The notes beneath the pieces are model-generated. The model made no database searches, was not told the DNA's origin, and saw only the letters and a program-made list of their open reading frames with translations. A DNA stretch of 64,000 bases from an uncultured Prevotellaceae bacterium. Its GTDB lineage: Bacteria; Bacteroidota; Bacteroidia; Bacteroidales; Bacteroidaceae. Location of the stretch: positions 20,516-84,515 of the forward strand of contig CACWSX010000028.1 in NCBI GenBank assembly GCA_902763615.1. Direction: 5' to 3'. The translations under genes were made by a program, and so were the position numbers. Positions 1-9,652 of this stretch are shown one piece after another (within the stretch, counting starts at the first letter, position 1; every line of letters starts with the position of its first letter).

Positions 1-504
1 CAGTGGGACTATGCCCTTGCGGAATACGGCAAGATCCTCCATGCTGATGAAAAGAATCTGGCAGCACTCTTTTTCCGCGCCTACGTCCACATCCAACAGC
101 ATCACTATGATCTGGCGCGTGTCGATTACGAGGCTTTCCTACATCTAGAGCCCACGCATTTCGAGGCTCGGTTGGGCTTGGCGCATGTCCTGCAGAAGAT
201 GGGGCGTAAGACCGACACCTTCGATGAACTGAATCGATTGGTGCAGATGTTTCCTGATTCGGCTGATGCTTATGCCGCCCGCGCAGCCTTTGAGACAGAG
301 CAGAAACAATACGACATCGCCCTCTACGACTGGGACGAGGCCATCCTTCGCCATCCGCTCAACTCAGGCTTTGTCGTTTCTAAGGTCGACGTCCTGCTCT
401 CACTTTATCGTAAGGATGAGGCGCGCGATGAATTGAATGCCGCAGTCAAGCGTGGTATTCCCCGTTATGCCCTTAAGGAGTGGTTTGACAAATGTAAGAA
501 GTAA
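1..504 (+). CDS. TPR-repeat protein, C-terminal part (5' end outside window)
   Basis: The frame is open from base 1 to the TAA at 502-504, so the true start lies upstream. The 167 visible residues are helical pairs of tetratricopeptide type: small and aromatic residues recur at about 34-residue spacing, for example WDYALAEYGKIL, YDLARVDYEAFLHLEP and YDIALYDWDEAILRHP. The TPR fold mediates protein-protein contacts. Nothing here shows the partner or the cellular location, because any signal peptide would be outside the window. The gene converges on the biotin carrier gene across a shared hairpin terminator. Confidence 0.8.
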   Translation, partial: QWDYALAEYGKILHADEKNLAALFFRAYVHIQQHHYDLARVDYEAFLHLEPTHFEARLGLAHVLQKMGRKTDTFDELNRLVQMFPDSADAYAARAAFETEQKQYDIALYDWDEAILRHPLNSGFVVSKVDVLLSLYRKDEARDELNAAVKRGIPRYALKEWFDKCKK

Positions 505-514
505 GTAGCATGTG

Positions 515-551
515 AAAATCCCCAGGTTCACTGATGGAATCTGGGGATTTT
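515..551. terminator. bidirectional hairpin terminator
   Basis: AAAATCCCCAG (515-525) pairs perfectly with CTGGGGATTTT (541-551) around a 15-base loop. The A-run and T-run on either side let it serve both the TPR gene (+) and the methylmalonyl-CoA cluster (-). Confidence 0.8.
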
Positions 552-571
552 GTGTTATTGGATAAGTCTAA

Positions 572-997
572 TTACTCGATGTAAATGAGAGCTTCGTCTT
601 CCATCACGCTCTGACCGACCTTGACTACGATGGCGCTGATTTTGCCAGACTTCTCAGCCTGTAAGGCATTGGCCATCTTCATGGCTTCGAGTACCACTAC
701 TGTGTCACCAGCAGCAACCTCCTGACCCTCTGTTACACAGATTTCTGTGATTACACCAGGCAGCGGAGCCTTGATGGCGGTGCCAGAGGCAGAACCGGAA
801 GCTGTGGCTGACCCGCCTTCACCGGTATCTTCTGCGACTTTGCGCACTACAGGCTTTGGCTTCTCGGGCTCAGCCTGCTTTTCCATTTCCACGGTATATT
901 GTTCACCATTAACAGTCAAGGTGGCAATGTTGTCAGTAATATCACTGATCACTACCTCGTACTTGTTGCCGTTGATTGTATACTTATATTCATTCAT
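572..997 (-). CDS. biotin carboxyl carrier protein of a methylmalonyl-CoA decarboxylase/transcarboxylase-type enzyme
   Basis: A 141-residue biotinyl carrier. The C-terminal 70 residues form the biotinyl/lipoyl domain with the canonical biotinylation site EAMKMANAL. Before it lie a Pro/Lys stretch and a Gly/Ala/Ser linker (about residues 50-75), typical of gamma subunits of sodium-pumping decarboxylases. The start at 997 ([10 protein letters not shown]) was preferred over an in-frame upstream ATG at 1054, because the family begins with this short beta-rich segment and the longer form would overlap the small gene at 1015-1170. The lysine carries carboxybiotin between the carboxyltransferase (MmdA) and its partner. 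It is the last gene of the leftward mce-mmdA cluster. Confidence 0.88.
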   Translation of the reverse strand: MNEYKYTINGNKYEVVISDITDNIATLTVNGEQYTVEMEKQAEPEKPKPVVRKVAEDTGEGGSATASGSASGTAIKAPLPGVITEICVTEGQEVAAGDTVVVLEAMKMANALQAEKSGKISAIVVKVGQSVMEDEALIYIE

Positions 998-1014
998 AAC
1001 CTTCAAGTTTGTTT

Positions 1015-1170
1015 TTAGGGTTGTGGCGTAAACGACAGCGCATAGCCATTCCACTGAGTTGTATGGGCATTAATGGTGATAATGCCAGGCTCGCGGTCGT
1101 GAACGTTATTGTCCAAGTGCTCGTGAAGCGCCAAGGCAATGGCTGCATATACTTCGTTGTTCATAAGCAT
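1015..1170 (-). CDS. small protein resembling the C-terminal part of OadG/MmdE-type decarboxylase subunits
   Basis: A 51-residue frame (49 residues from the second ATG at 1164) fills the gap between mmdA and the biotin carrier; it stops at 1015 and starts 8 bases after the mmdA stop. The N-terminal helix [14 protein letters not shown] and a later Trp followed by a short basic-free tail resemble the cytoplasmic end of delta/epsilon subunits of oxaloacetate and methylmalonyl-CoA decarboxylases (alternating Ala/Ile helix, then a Trp). In that family this segment ties the biotin carrier to the carboxyltransferase. There is no membrane helix, unlike full OadG. Position and size support a real gene; the family link is an inference from a short sequence. 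Confidence 0.6.
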   Translation of the reverse strand: MLMNNEVYAAIALALHEHLDNNVHDREPGIITINAHTTQWNGYALSFTPQP

Positions 1171-1178
1171 TCTTAATA

Positions 1179-2744
1179 TTACATCGGGATGTTACCATGC
1201 TTCTTAGCAGGCAGAGCGTCACGCTTGGTAGCAAGCTGAGCCAGACCGCGACAGATGCGGAAACGCGTGTTGCGAGGCTCAATCACATCATCGATGTAGC
1301 CATACTTGGCAGCCTGATATGGATTAGCGAAGAGCTCGTTGTACTCGTCCTCCTTCTCGGCAATGAAAGCCTTCACGTCCTCACCGGCTTCCTTCTTGGC
1401 CTTAGCTTCCTTGGCATACAGCACGGCAGCTGCACCAGAAGCACCCATCACGGCAATCTCTGCAGAGGGCCATGCGTAGTTCAGATCAGTGTGGAGCTGC
1501 TTGGAGCCCATCACGATGTGTGAACCGCCATACGACTTACGCAGTGTGACGGTGATCTTGGGTACGGTAGCTTCTCCGTAGGCATAGAGCAACTGTGCAC
1601 CGTGCAGGATGACGGCGTTGTACTCCTGGCCAGTACCAGGCAGGAATCCTGGAACGTCGACGAGTGATACAATAGGAATGTTGAATGCATCGCAGAAACG
1701 TACGAAACGAGCACCCTTACGAGAAGCGTTCACGTCGAGCACGCCAGCATAGCATGAAGGCTGGTTGGCCACGATACCTACGCTCTGACCGTTGAAACGG
1801 GCGAAACCAACGATGATGTTCTTAGCGAACTTAGGCTGAACCTCGAAGAACTCGCCATTGTCGGTAATAGAACCAATCACCTTATACATATCGTATGCCT
1901 CGTTGGGATTCTCGGGGATGATCTCATTGAGCGTGTCTTCCATGCGGTTGATGGGATCTTCACACTTACGACGAGGTGCCACTTCCATATTGTTTGAAGG
2001 AATATAGCTCAGCAGCATCTTGATCATCTGCAGACCCTCTTCCTCAGTCTTGGCAGTAAAGTGAGTCACACCCGACTTAGTGGCATGTACGGAGGCACCA
2101 CCCAGGTGCTCCTGGTCGATATCCTCGCCAGTCACGGTCTTTACCACCTTCGGACCTGTCAGGAACATATAGGATGTACCTTCCATCATCAGGGTGAAGT
2201 CGGTGAGGGCAGGGCTATATACAGCACCACCGGCGCAAGGACCGAAGATACCTGAAATCTGAGGAATCACACCTGATGCCAGGATATTGCGCTCGAAGAT
2301 CTCAGCATAGCCGGCGAGGGCGTTGATACCCTCCTGGATACGGGCACCACCCGAGTCGTTGATACCAATCACAGGGGCTCCCATCTTCATGGCCATATCC
2401 ATTACCTTGCAGATCTTCTGGCTCATAGTCTCTGAGAGAGATCCGGCATGAACGGTAAAGTCCTGTGCGAAGATGAATACCAGACGGCCGTCGATTGTAC
2501 CGCTTCCTGCAACGACACCATCGCCCAGAAACTGCTTCTTCTCCATGCCGAAGTTGTGGCAACGGTGCTCCTTGAACATATCATATTCCTCGAACGAACC
2601 TTCGTCGAGCAGCATCTCAATACGCTCACGGGCTGTGTACTTACCGCGTTCGTGCTGTTTCTGAATGGCTTTCTCGCCGCCACCGAGGCGTGCTTGTTCA
2701 CGCTTCTCGATCAATTGTTTGATCTTTTCTAATTGCTTGCTCAT
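1179..2744 (-). CDS. mmdA: methylmalonyl-CoA/propionyl-CoA carboxyltransferase alpha subunit
   Basis: A 521-residue carboxyltransferase of the crotonase-fold family (beta chain of propionyl-CoA carboxylase, MmdA, 12S of transcarboxylase). It transfers CO2 between methylmalonyl-CoA and biotin. Visible marks are the N-terminal [19 protein letters not shown], the oxyanion segment SGGARIQEG (about residue 130), [11 protein letters not shown], and in the second half VDVPGFLPG and [12 protein letters not shown]. The length is normal for the family. It follows mce by 37 bases and precedes the small subunit-like gene. With mce and the carrier it points to the succinate-to-propionate route, or the reverse. 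The carboxyl donor/acceptor subunit is not encoded nearby. Confidence 0.92.
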   Translation of the reverse strand: MSKQLEKIKQLIEKREQARLGGGEKAIQKQHERGKYTARERIEMLLDEGSFEEYDMFKEHRCHNFGMEKKQFLGDGVVAGSGTIDGRLVFIFAQDFTVHAGSLSETMSQKICKVMDMAMKMGAPVIGINDSGGARIQEGINALAGYAEIFERNILASGVIPQISGIFGPCAGGAVYSPALTDFTLMMEGTSYMFLTGPKVVKTVTGEDIDQEHLGGASVHATKSGVTHFTAKTEEEGLQMIKMLLSYIPSNNMEVAPRRKCEDPINRMEDTLNEIIPENPNEAYDMYKVIGSITDNGEFFEVQPKFAKNIIVGFARFNGQSVGIVANQPSCYAGVLDVNASRKGARFVRFCDAFNIPIVSLVDVPGFLPGTGQEYNAVILHGAQLLYAYGEATVPKITVTLRKSYGGSHIVMGSKQLHTDLNYAWPSAEIAVMGASGAAAVLYAKEAKAKKEAGEDVKAFIAEKEDEYNELFANPYQAAKYGYIDDVIEPRNTRFRICRGLAQLATKRDALPAKKHGNIPM

Positions 2745-2781
2745 TGTTTTTTTTACAATTACTTAATTTTCTAATTCTTGA

Positions 2782-3192
2782 TTACTCAGGGTGCTCACAG
2801 AGTTCAGTGAGGATACCGCAAGTAGACTTCGGATGGAGGAAGGCGATGTTCAGACCCTCAGCACCCTTACGTGGCTTCTCGTCGATCAGGCGTACGCCCT
2901 TCTCAGACACTTCTGCCAGACCTTTGGCAACACCGTCCTCTACGCAGAATGCTACGTGATGAACACCCTTGTTGCCCTTGTCGAGCCACTTCTGAATGGT
3001 ACTCTCGGGTGATGTCGGCTCAAGTAGCTCCAGCTTCACCTCGCCACACTTCAGAAAGGCAGTCTTTACTTTCTGGTCCTCTACTACTTCTGTTGCATAA
3101 CACTCCAAGCCAAGTACTTCTGTGAAGTACGGCAGGCTTTCCTCGATGCTCTGGACTGCGATGCCCAGATGCTCAATGTGGGAAATCTTCAT
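2782..3192 (-). CDS. mce: methylmalonyl-CoA epimerase
   Basis: 136 residues of the vicinal-oxygen-chelate (glyoxalase) fold. It opens with ISHIEHLGIAVQSIEESL, whose His is a metal ligand, followed by VKTAFLKCGEVKLELLEP (Glu ligand), HHVAFCVED (His) and a C-terminal IAFLHPKSTCGILTELCE (Glu). It interconverts the R and S epimers of methylmalonyl-CoA, linking methylmalonyl-CoA mutase to MmdA. It is first in the leftward operon, with a TAnnTTTG element 40 bases upstream. Confidence 0.95.
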   Translation of the reverse strand: MKISHIEHLGIAVQSIEESLPYFTEVLGLECYATEVVEDQKVKTAFLKCGEVKLELLEPTSPESTIQKWLDKGNKGVHHVAFCVEDGVAKGLAEVSEKGVRLIDEKPRKGAEGLNIAFLHPKSTCGILTELCEHPE

Positions 3193-3231
3193 ATCTTTAA
3201 TAAATTAGTGTATATATTTATAAATGATGTG

Positions 3232-3239
3232 CAAAGGTA
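3232..3239 (-). promoter_or_regulatory. promoter -7 element for mce operon
   Basis: TACCTTTG on the minus strand fits the Bacteroidetes -7 consensus TAnnTTTG, 40 bases before the mce start. No clear TTTG lies at the -33 position. Confidence 0.55.
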
Positions 3240-3309
3240 ATCAATAAACTGGAGAATAAGCAGAAACCTCAGTTTTTTTAGGCTTTTTTTTAATTAGAAC
3301 ATGATTAAA

Positions 3310-5667
3310 TCAAAATTCCAAGGTCACTTTTCCGTTAATTTGGCGCCCTGTAAGGTAATTTGGCACGGCCCATTGGCGTGAAGTGACGTCGGTCACCCAA
3401 TAATAGCTGTTGACGTTGGAAATACCAAACAGATTGAGGCAATCGATGCCAAGCCAAAGGTTTTTTATACCTTTTCCGTCTTTGATGGCGCGGAAGTTCA
3501 TACCGATGTCTGCACGCTTATAGGCAGGCGCCCTGAAATCTTGTCGCTCGATGCCTCTATGGGGTGCGCCAAAGGGCAGTCCGTCGGCATAAGCTAGTCT
3601 CAATGTCATTCGCCAGCGATCGGTGCCTGGGAAGTAGTCCGTGAAGTGCAGGTTGATGGCCCATCGCTGGTCAGTGGGCTGTGGGAATGATATGCCGTTC
3701 ATTTTCATCTGAGCTTTCATCAGTGAGAATGTCAGCCACGAATCAGTGCCTGGTACGAACTCTCCGTATAATTTCAAGTCGAGACCGGCAGTATAGCCCG
3801 AAGCGAGGTTCTCGCCATAATAGGTTACTTTCACGTTTTGAATGTTGTAGGGAATTAGATTCGACAGTGCTTTGTAATACATCTCTGCGGTAAAACGGAA
3901 AGGACGGTCAAGCATCTTAAACCGATAGTCCATAGCAGCGATAAACTGCAACGAACGCTGGCTTTTGATTTTCTCGTTCAGCTTGGCTATAGTGATGCCG
4001 TTCTCCGTCACTGTATCACGCATCTCCTTGTAAAAAGGTGCCTGATAATAGAGACCCGTAGCCAGACGGAAGGTCAGATCGTGGTTGAAGGCCGGTACGA
4101 TAGCCAGCGAGGCGCGAGGCGAAACAATGGTCTCCTTGTTAAACGACCAGTTGGATAGTCTAGCACCGTAGTTTAGCGTGTAAAATGTTTCTCCCTTGGC
4201 AAATCGGTATGTGTCTTGAATATACGCTTCGATACGGTGGCTATTCACGTCATTTTTTGAATTGAGGGTATAAATCAGGTCGAGCCGTTCGGCAGAGTGG
4301 GGGATTGAATAGCCACTAGAATCGCGCATCTCGTATTCGCGGGCTTCTTCGCTGATACGTTCCGTTTTATAGGTAATGCCGGCTTCAATATCATGCCTCT
4401 TGGTCTTGTGGTTGGCCATTAGCTTGAAACTGACCACATCGGCCGTCAGATAGTTACGGGCATGTTCCATATAAGTCCCTACACCGAGATGCTCCGATGA
4501 CTCTGTGTCATCAAGCCAGTATTGTCCCATAATGTCATAGGTTTCTTTCTCCTTAGAATGGAAAGCTGATGTCAGGAATTTTATCTTTGTTGAGTCGCCA
4601 AAGTTACGTGTGATTGAAGCCGTGCCGAAAAGGGTTCGGAATACATCTTTTTCCTGACCGTCAAAATAGACCTTAAATGACTTGACATCTTCCATCGTAC
4701 CAAATGACGTCTCACGGTCAGTAGGCTTGAAATTATAATGGTTTTCTGAAATATAACCGATGATATCTAATGTCCATCTGCTATTTGGATTGTATGTTAT
4801 ATAAGTCTGATAGTCAAAGAAATTAGGTCTATACTCTCCAGTTGTTTCGAGGGAACCTAAGAGATAACGGTTAGTCTTATAACGCAAACCATGGCTCATG
4901 GCGAATTTTTTGTTGCTCATGCCTAAATAACCACTGGCTCCGAGCAGTGATGCTGTAGCTGATGCCTCGAAACGTTTGGGACGCCGATAGGTGATGTCGA
5001 GAGCAGATGACATTTTGTCGCCGTATTTCGCTTCGAATCCACCACTCGAAAACCCGATTTTCTCCACCATGTCGGAGTTGATGATTGACAAGCCTTCCTG
5101 CTGTCCGCTACGTACGAGCAATGGTCGATATATCTCCACATTGTTGATATAGACTGAGTTCTCGTCGAAGGAACCGCCTCGTACGTTGTATTGTGACGAC
5201 AGTTCATTGTGTGATGAAACGCCTGCTTGTTGTTGAATCAGCTCCTCAACGGCATTGCCTGTGGTCGACGGACCCTGTTTGGCGTCTTCAATATCTAACT
5301 GTTCGGTAGTGGTAGTCTGACGTCGTTTTTCAGTGATGGTTACTTCGCGCAGAGCCTCCATTGGTCTCATCACAATCTGTACCGTCTGTTTTCCTTTAGG
5401 ACGACGGAATACCCGCTTTCTTGTGGCGTAGCCGATCATTGAAAAGCGCACCTCCACCGAGTCGGCACTGCTCAGGTTGATTGAGAATTCACCCTGCAGA
5501 TTGGTCATCGTCACCTTGCCCTGTTCCAGACAGGATACAGTCACCAGTTCCAACGCGTTGTTCTCCTCGTCGATCACCTTGCCTTTTAGCGTAAAGTCAT
5601 CAGCCCAGACGGTCAGGCTCATCATTAGCATGATCGTCAGCAGGAGATATGTTTTCGTTATTTTCAT
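3310..5667 (-). CDS. TonB-dependent outer membrane receptor with carboxypeptidase-like N-terminal domain
   Basis: About 785 residues. The start at 5667 was chosen because it gives a clean signal peptide (MKITKTYLLLTIMLMMSLTVWA); the frame stays open upstream to 5778 but adds only charged, non-signal sequence. After the signal come a carboxypeptidase-regulatory-like domain (FTLKGKVIDEENNALELVTV... MIGYATRKRVF, about residues 25-110), the plug (YNVRGGSFDENSVYINN... GFEAKYGDKMSSALDI) and a 22-strand-type barrel ending with a terminal Phe (KVTLEF). It would import a ligand at the outer membrane using TonB energy. No SusD neighbour is present, so a SusC-type glycan receptor is unlikely. The ligand cannot be told from the sequence. 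It diverges from the GH9 fusion gene. Confidence 0.9.
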   Translation of the reverse strand: MKITKTYLLLTIMLMMSLTVWADDFTLKGKVIDEENNALELVTVSCLEQGKVTMTNLQGEFSINLSSADSVEVRFSMIGYATRKRVFRRPKGKQTVQIVMRPMEALREVTITEKRRQTTTTEQLDIEDAKQGPSTTGNAVEELIQQQAGVSSHNELSSQYNVRGGSFDENSVYINNVEIYRPLLVRSGQQEGLSIINSDMVEKIGFSSGGFEAKYGDKMSSALDITYRRPKRFEASATASLLGASGYLGMSNKKFAMSHGLRYKTNRYLLGSLETTGEYRPNFFDYQTYITYNPNSRWTLDIIGYISENHYNFKPTDRETSFGTMEDVKSFKVYFDGQEKDVFRTLFGTASITRNFGDSTKIKFLTSAFHSKEKETYDIMGQYWLDDTESSEHLGVGTYMEHARNYLTADVVSFKLMANHKTKRHDIEAGITYKTERISEEAREYEMRDSSGYSIPHSAERLDLIYTLNSKNDVNSHRIEAYIQDTYRFAKGETFYTLNYGARLSNWSFNKETIVSPRASLAIVPAFNHDLTFRLATGLYYQAPFYKEMRDTVTENGITIAKLNEKIKSQRSLQFIAAMDYRFKMLDRPFRFTAEMYYKALSNLIPYNIQNVKVTYYGENLASGYTAGLDLKLYGEFVPGTDSWLTFSLMKAQMKMNGISFPQPTDQRWAINLHFTDYFPGTDRWRMTLRLAYADGLPFGAPHRGIERQDFRAPAYKRADIGMNFRAIKDGKGIKNLWLGIDCLNLFGISNVNSYYWVTDVTSRQWAVPNYLTGRQINGKVTLEF

Positions 5668-5730
5668 CAGATAATATAACGTGTATTTCATCTGTTTTGT
5701 TGTGCTGCGGATGAAAAAGTGGGTAAAATG

Positions 5731-5762
5731 TTTGGCTTTCTCGTAAAAAGTCCGTATCTTTG
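5731..5762 (+). promoter_or_regulatory. Bacteroidetes-type promoter for the GH9/nucleotidase fusion
   Basis: TTTG (5731-5734) and TATCTTTG (5755-5762) are separated by 20 bases, matching the -33/-7 consensus, 32 bases before the start codon. Confidence 0.75.
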
Positions 5763-5794
5763 CCCAAATTATTAACAACTGAAATCAACAATTA

Positions 5795-8700
5795 ATGAAT
5801 TATATGGCCCAAAAGTTTCTTAAGACAGTCGTTCTGGTTGTCGTTGTGATGATGTCTGTACCAACAGAAGCCACGAAGGTTCTCGGACTTCACGTGATTG
5901 ACAAGAATTATCTTATGTTACATTTCCGTGATGGTGAAGTGCATTATCGCGACGACGGCACAGGCCCCAGTGCCTATCTGGGCCATTCTTTTTCTGAAGG
6001 CGACGATACCCTGCTCGTCTTTGGAGAACGGTTGAAAGCCGACCGTGCCCAGCAAACTGCCCTTTGGCGCATCAGTTCCAGCGACGATAAGGGCTTTGGT
6101 ATCGTTCGTCCCCAGCATGTGTGGCGTAAGTCGAAGCCGATGAATACCGATCATACCCTGACTAGCGAGCTCGACCATTGGTTGTTCCTGCAACTGCCGA
6201 AATCGATGAAACAGGGATGCACCTATACCGTTACGATTCCAAAGGGCATCGGGACTGACGAGACCTCCATCTCTGTCTGTTTCGATATTTGGAACACACG
6301 GTCGGAGGCTGTCCATGTGAATATCATTGGCTATGTGCCCTCAGAGGAGACGCATGCTGCCGACCTCTACCAGTGGTTGGGTGATGGCGGTCAGCGTGAC
6401 TATAAGGCCTTCGAAGGCCGCAAGGTCTTTCTGTACGATGTCGACCGCCAATTAAAGCAGGATGTGGGTACGGTGAAGTTTTGGAAACCGGCTGCTGCTT
6501 CTGAGCAGGAGGCTGGCAAGAAAGCACTGATCGGCACTGATGTGTGGAATATCGATTTCCGAGGTTCCGTCCCCGGCCGCTATCGTTTGGTCGTCGAGGA
6601 TGTGGGCTGTAGCATGGACTTTAATATCTCGCCCAATGTTTATTTTGAGCCTTATCGCTATTCTGTTCGTGGCTATTATTACATGCGCCTCGGTGAGCCG
6701 AAGGATCCTGAGCATGTATGGCCCATTCCCCGTCAGCCACAATTTATACCCGATGAAGACCCGAAGGATCTGATTGTCTACAAGACCGACCTCACCCCTT
6801 GGAGCCCCGAATGGCGTGCATTGCGTACCGATGTGTGGGACGAGCCTCACTTCAAGAAGCCCGAAGCCTCTATCTTCTGGAAGCATCGTCTGCCAGGCAA
6901 TCCTATAAATACGGTCGTTCGTGGTGGCCATTCTGATGCTTTCGATTGGGATCGACATTTGGCTCATGTCAGCAATATCTATGATATGCTGTTGCCCTAT
7001 ATCCTTTCCGGCGGTCGCCTTGTCGACGACAATCTGGGCATCCGCGAGAGTGGAAACGGTATCCCCGACCTGATCGACGAGGCCCGTAATGAGGTCGATT
7101 TCTTCCTGTCCATCCGCGATGGCGAGGCCTATTCGCAAGGTGTTACCAATCCTAGTTCCGATTGGACGGTGATGTATCAGGCCGGCTGCACGACGATGGC
7201 AGCGTGGGCCAATGCCGCCAACTGTGCCATGCTGGGTGAGGCCTTCCGCCTGCAGCACAACGACTCCCTCCAACAGTATTATACCACAGAGGCCATTAAA
7301 GCCTTCCGTTTTGCTGAGAAACAGGAGAACCAGCAACTCGATGACATGCAGGATGTCGGTAGCATTCAGATGCGTGGGCGTGATTTCCGGCAGTTAGCAG
7401 CTGCTTTCCTCTACAACCTTACTGGTGAGCAGCAGTGGGAGGATATCTTTGCAGGGGAGAGCATGATTAAGACGCCTCAATCGCCACTTTTCAGCAAGGG
7501 ACGGCAGGGCTTTTTCGGTATCGGTGTCACCAATCAGTTTGGTGCCCGCGATGTGCCTTTCTGCCAACTCTGGGCCGCAGCAGCCTATCTCACCTGTCCG
7601 CATCAACGTCATCACGCCACACTCTACGACAACCTCCGTTCCAGCATCAATGCGCAGGCTGAGAGCTACAATATCAGTCACATGGCCGAGCGTCCTTCGC
7701 GCCGTAGTGCCAACGACAGCCGCTGGCAGGTGTCGCAGAACCTACAGCTTGTGATGATGGCTCACTATATGGCCGACAACGATGCCCGTAAGCACGAGCT
7801 CGAACATGTGATGTTCACTGAGGCAGGCTGGGCTATGGGTCGTAATCCTGGCAACATCGTCGAGATGACAGGTCTGGGCGAGCGTCATATCACCGACTGT
7901 TATACCACTGGCCGCAACGATGGTGCACCTGAGTGCCATCCGGGTCAGACACCTTTCAACGGCACGGAAACGTGGTCGCCAGGTCACAATGGCGGTGATG
8001 CGCAGGTCATCCTGAAATACTGCTATCCCGCTTGGGCGGATGGAGGCTGGCCGCGTCAGGAGTCCTATTTCAATCAGCGCTATTTCTGGGTGAATGGTGA
8101 GTTTACTCCTCGTGAGACCATGCGTGGTAAGATGGCCCTGCTCGGTTATCTCAATGCAATTGCCCAGCAACAGAAATCCATCGTGGTGCTCTATGAGAAT
8201 GATGTGCACTGCGCCATCGATGGCTATGCTCGTCTGGCCGGTATGCGCGAAGCGTTGGCATCAGGTGATAGCCTCGCAGTAGCCCTTGTCAGTTGTGGCG
8301 ATTATCTGCAGGGTGGGGTAGCAGGCTCCATCTCCAAAGGCCAGTATATCGTCGACATCCTCCGCCACATGAATTACGATGCCATCGGTCTCGGTAACCA
8401 TGAGTTCGACTATGGCGTGCCCCGTATGAACGAGTTGCTGAGTCAGGTAAAGGCCCCGGTGGTCTGTGCCAATTTCTTCGAGGCAGGCTCACCCATACCG
8501 TTCTATGCACCTTATATCATCCGTCAGTATGGTGGCCGTCGCGTTGCCTTCGTAGGCGTCGTCACGAGCGAGGCGATGCGCGCAGAGGCCTATTCCTTCT
8601 ACGATGAAAATGGACATCTGCTCTACGACCTGAAACCTATGGATGTGGCACGCATCGTGCAACAGGCAGTCGACGAGGCTCGTGGTGAGGGCGCTGATAT

Positions 8701-9652
8701 CGTGGTGCTCATCTCCCATCTCGGTGAGGAGCCCATTCCTAATCATCTCAACAGTCACGATGTCGTCACCCGTACTCGCGGTATCGACGTGGTGCTCGAC
8801 GGTCACAGCCACTCAGCCATCGAACAGAGCGAGGTGCCCAACCTTGACGGTCGCATGGTTCCTGTTTCGCAGACGGGTACGCAGTTCCAGAATATCGGTA
8901 AGTTGCTCATCACCCCCGACGGCAAATGCACCACAGGTCTTATCCCCATTAAAGACGCTATCTACCAGCAACCGCGTATCAAGGCTGTGACCGACAGTAT
9001 CAATGCCCTGATGAAGCAGGTGACTGAACGTGAAATCTGTCGCAGCGATTTCGATCTGAGCATCTACGAGGCCGACGGCAAGACGCGTCGTGTACGTATG
9101 GCCGAGACGAACATTGGCGACCTTGTGGCTGATGCTTTCCGCACTGTGATGAAGACCGACATCGGATTGCAGAACGGAGGCGGCATTCGCAATTCCATCG
9201 CCAAGGGTTCCATCACTTATGGCCGTGTGCTCAATGCACTGCCCTTCGGCAATCTTCTGATCTCGCTGGAGGCTACAGGCCAGCAGATAGTTGACATGCT
9301 CCAGAAATGCGCTACATACGATGTCGAGGACGGGAGTTTCCCACAGGTGTCCGGACTGCAGTTCAAGATTCATCAGACCGCCAATGGTCGTAGTGTGAGC
9401 GATGTGGCCGTGCTTGATGCGGCATCGGGTCAGTACCAGCCCATCGATCTTTCGCGTCGCTATTCCATTGCCACCACCGAGTATACCGTCAAGGGTGGGT
9501 TCTACGACACATTGAAGTCCTGTCGCGTGCTGACTGCCACCTCGCAGAACTATTGTGACTGCCTGGCTGACTTTCTTCGTACCTTCAGCGGTGGCAAACT
9601 GCCCGAGATCTATGCCAAGCCGCAGAATCGCATCATATTGGTCAAAGAATAA
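5795..9652 (+). CDS. GH9 endoglucanase-like protein fused to a UshA-type 5'-nucleotidase
   Basis: 1285 residues with an N-terminal signal peptide (hydrophobic to about residue 26). An N-terminal beta domain is followed by a CelD-N-like Ig domain beginning VHVNIIGYVPSE (about residue 170). The six-hairpin GH9 domain runs from about residue 280 to 790. It has GGHSDAFDWDRH in place of the usual DAGD base motif, and GRNPGNIVEMTGLG plus NGTETWSPGHNGGD near its end. From about residue 793 a calcineurin-like metallophosphatase follows with all metal motifs: ENDVH, GDYLQGG, GNHEFDYG, ISHLGEE and DGHSHS. The C-terminal 5'-nucleotidase domain (NIGDLVADAFR, NGGGIRNSI, LPFGN) completes the protein. Each half is full length for its family. 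It is probably exported to the periplasm or surface, cutting beta-glucans and removing phosphate from nucleotides. It is expressed alone. Confidence 0.88.
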   Translation: MNYMAQKFLKTVVLVVVVMMSVPTEATKVLGLHVIDKNYLMLHFRDGEVHYRDDGTGPSAYLGHSFSEGDDTLLVFGERLKADRAQQTALWRISSSDDKGFGIVRPQHVWRKSKPMNTDHTLTSELDHWLFLQLPKSMKQGCTYTVTIPKGIGTDETSISVCFDIWNTRSEAVHVNIIGYVPSEETHAADLYQWLGDGGQRDYKAFEGRKVFLYDVDRQLKQDVGTVKFWKPAAASEQEAGKKALIGTDVWNIDFRGSVPGRYRLVVEDVGCSMDFNISPNVYFEPYRYSVRGYYYMRLGEPKDPEHVWPIPRQPQFIPDEDPKDLIVYKTDLTPWSPEWRALRTDVWDEPHFKKPEASIFWKHRLPGNPINTVVRGGHSDAFDWDRHLAHVSNIYDMLLPYILSGGRLVDDNLGIRESGNGIPDLIDEARNEVDFFLSIRDGEAYSQGVTNPSSDWTVMYQAGCTTMAAWANAANCAMLGEAFRLQHNDSLQQYYTTEAIKAFRFAEKQENQQLDDMQDVGSIQMRGRDFRQLAAAFLYNLTGEQQWEDIFAGESMIKTPQSPLFSKGRQGFFGIGVTNQFGARDVPFCQLWAAAAYLTCPHQRHHATLYDNLRSSINAQAESYNISHMAERPSRRSANDSRWQVSQNLQLVMMAHYMADNDARKHELEHVMFTEAGWAMGRNPGNIVEMTGLGERHITDCYTTGRNDGAPECHPGQTPFNGTETWSPGHNGGDAQVILKYCYPAWADGGWPRQESYFNQRYFWVNGEFTPRETMRGKMALLGYLNAIAQQQKSIVVLYENDVHCAIDGYARLAGMREALASGDSLAVALVSCGDYLQGGVAGSISKGQYIVDILRHMNYDAIGLGNHEFDYGVPRMNELLSQVKAPVVCANFFEAGSPIPFYAPYIIRQYGGRRVAFVGVVTSEAMRAEAYSFYDENGHLLYDLKPMDVARIVQQAVDEARGEGADIVVLISHLGEEPIPNHLNSHDVVTRTRGIDVVLDGHSHSAIEQSEVPNLDGRMVPVSQTGTQFQNIGKLLITPDGKCTTGLIPIKDAIYQQPRIKAVTDSINALMKQVTEREICRSDFDLSIYEADGKTRRVRMAETNIGDLVADAFRTVMKTDIGLQNGGGIRNSIAKGSITYGRVLNALPFGNLLISLEATGQQIVDMLQKCATYDVEDGSFPQVSGLQFKIHQTANGRSVSDVAVLDAASGQYQPIDLSRRYSIATTEYTVKGGFYDTLKSCRVLTATSQNYCDCLADFLRTFSGGKLPEIYAKPQNRIILVKE

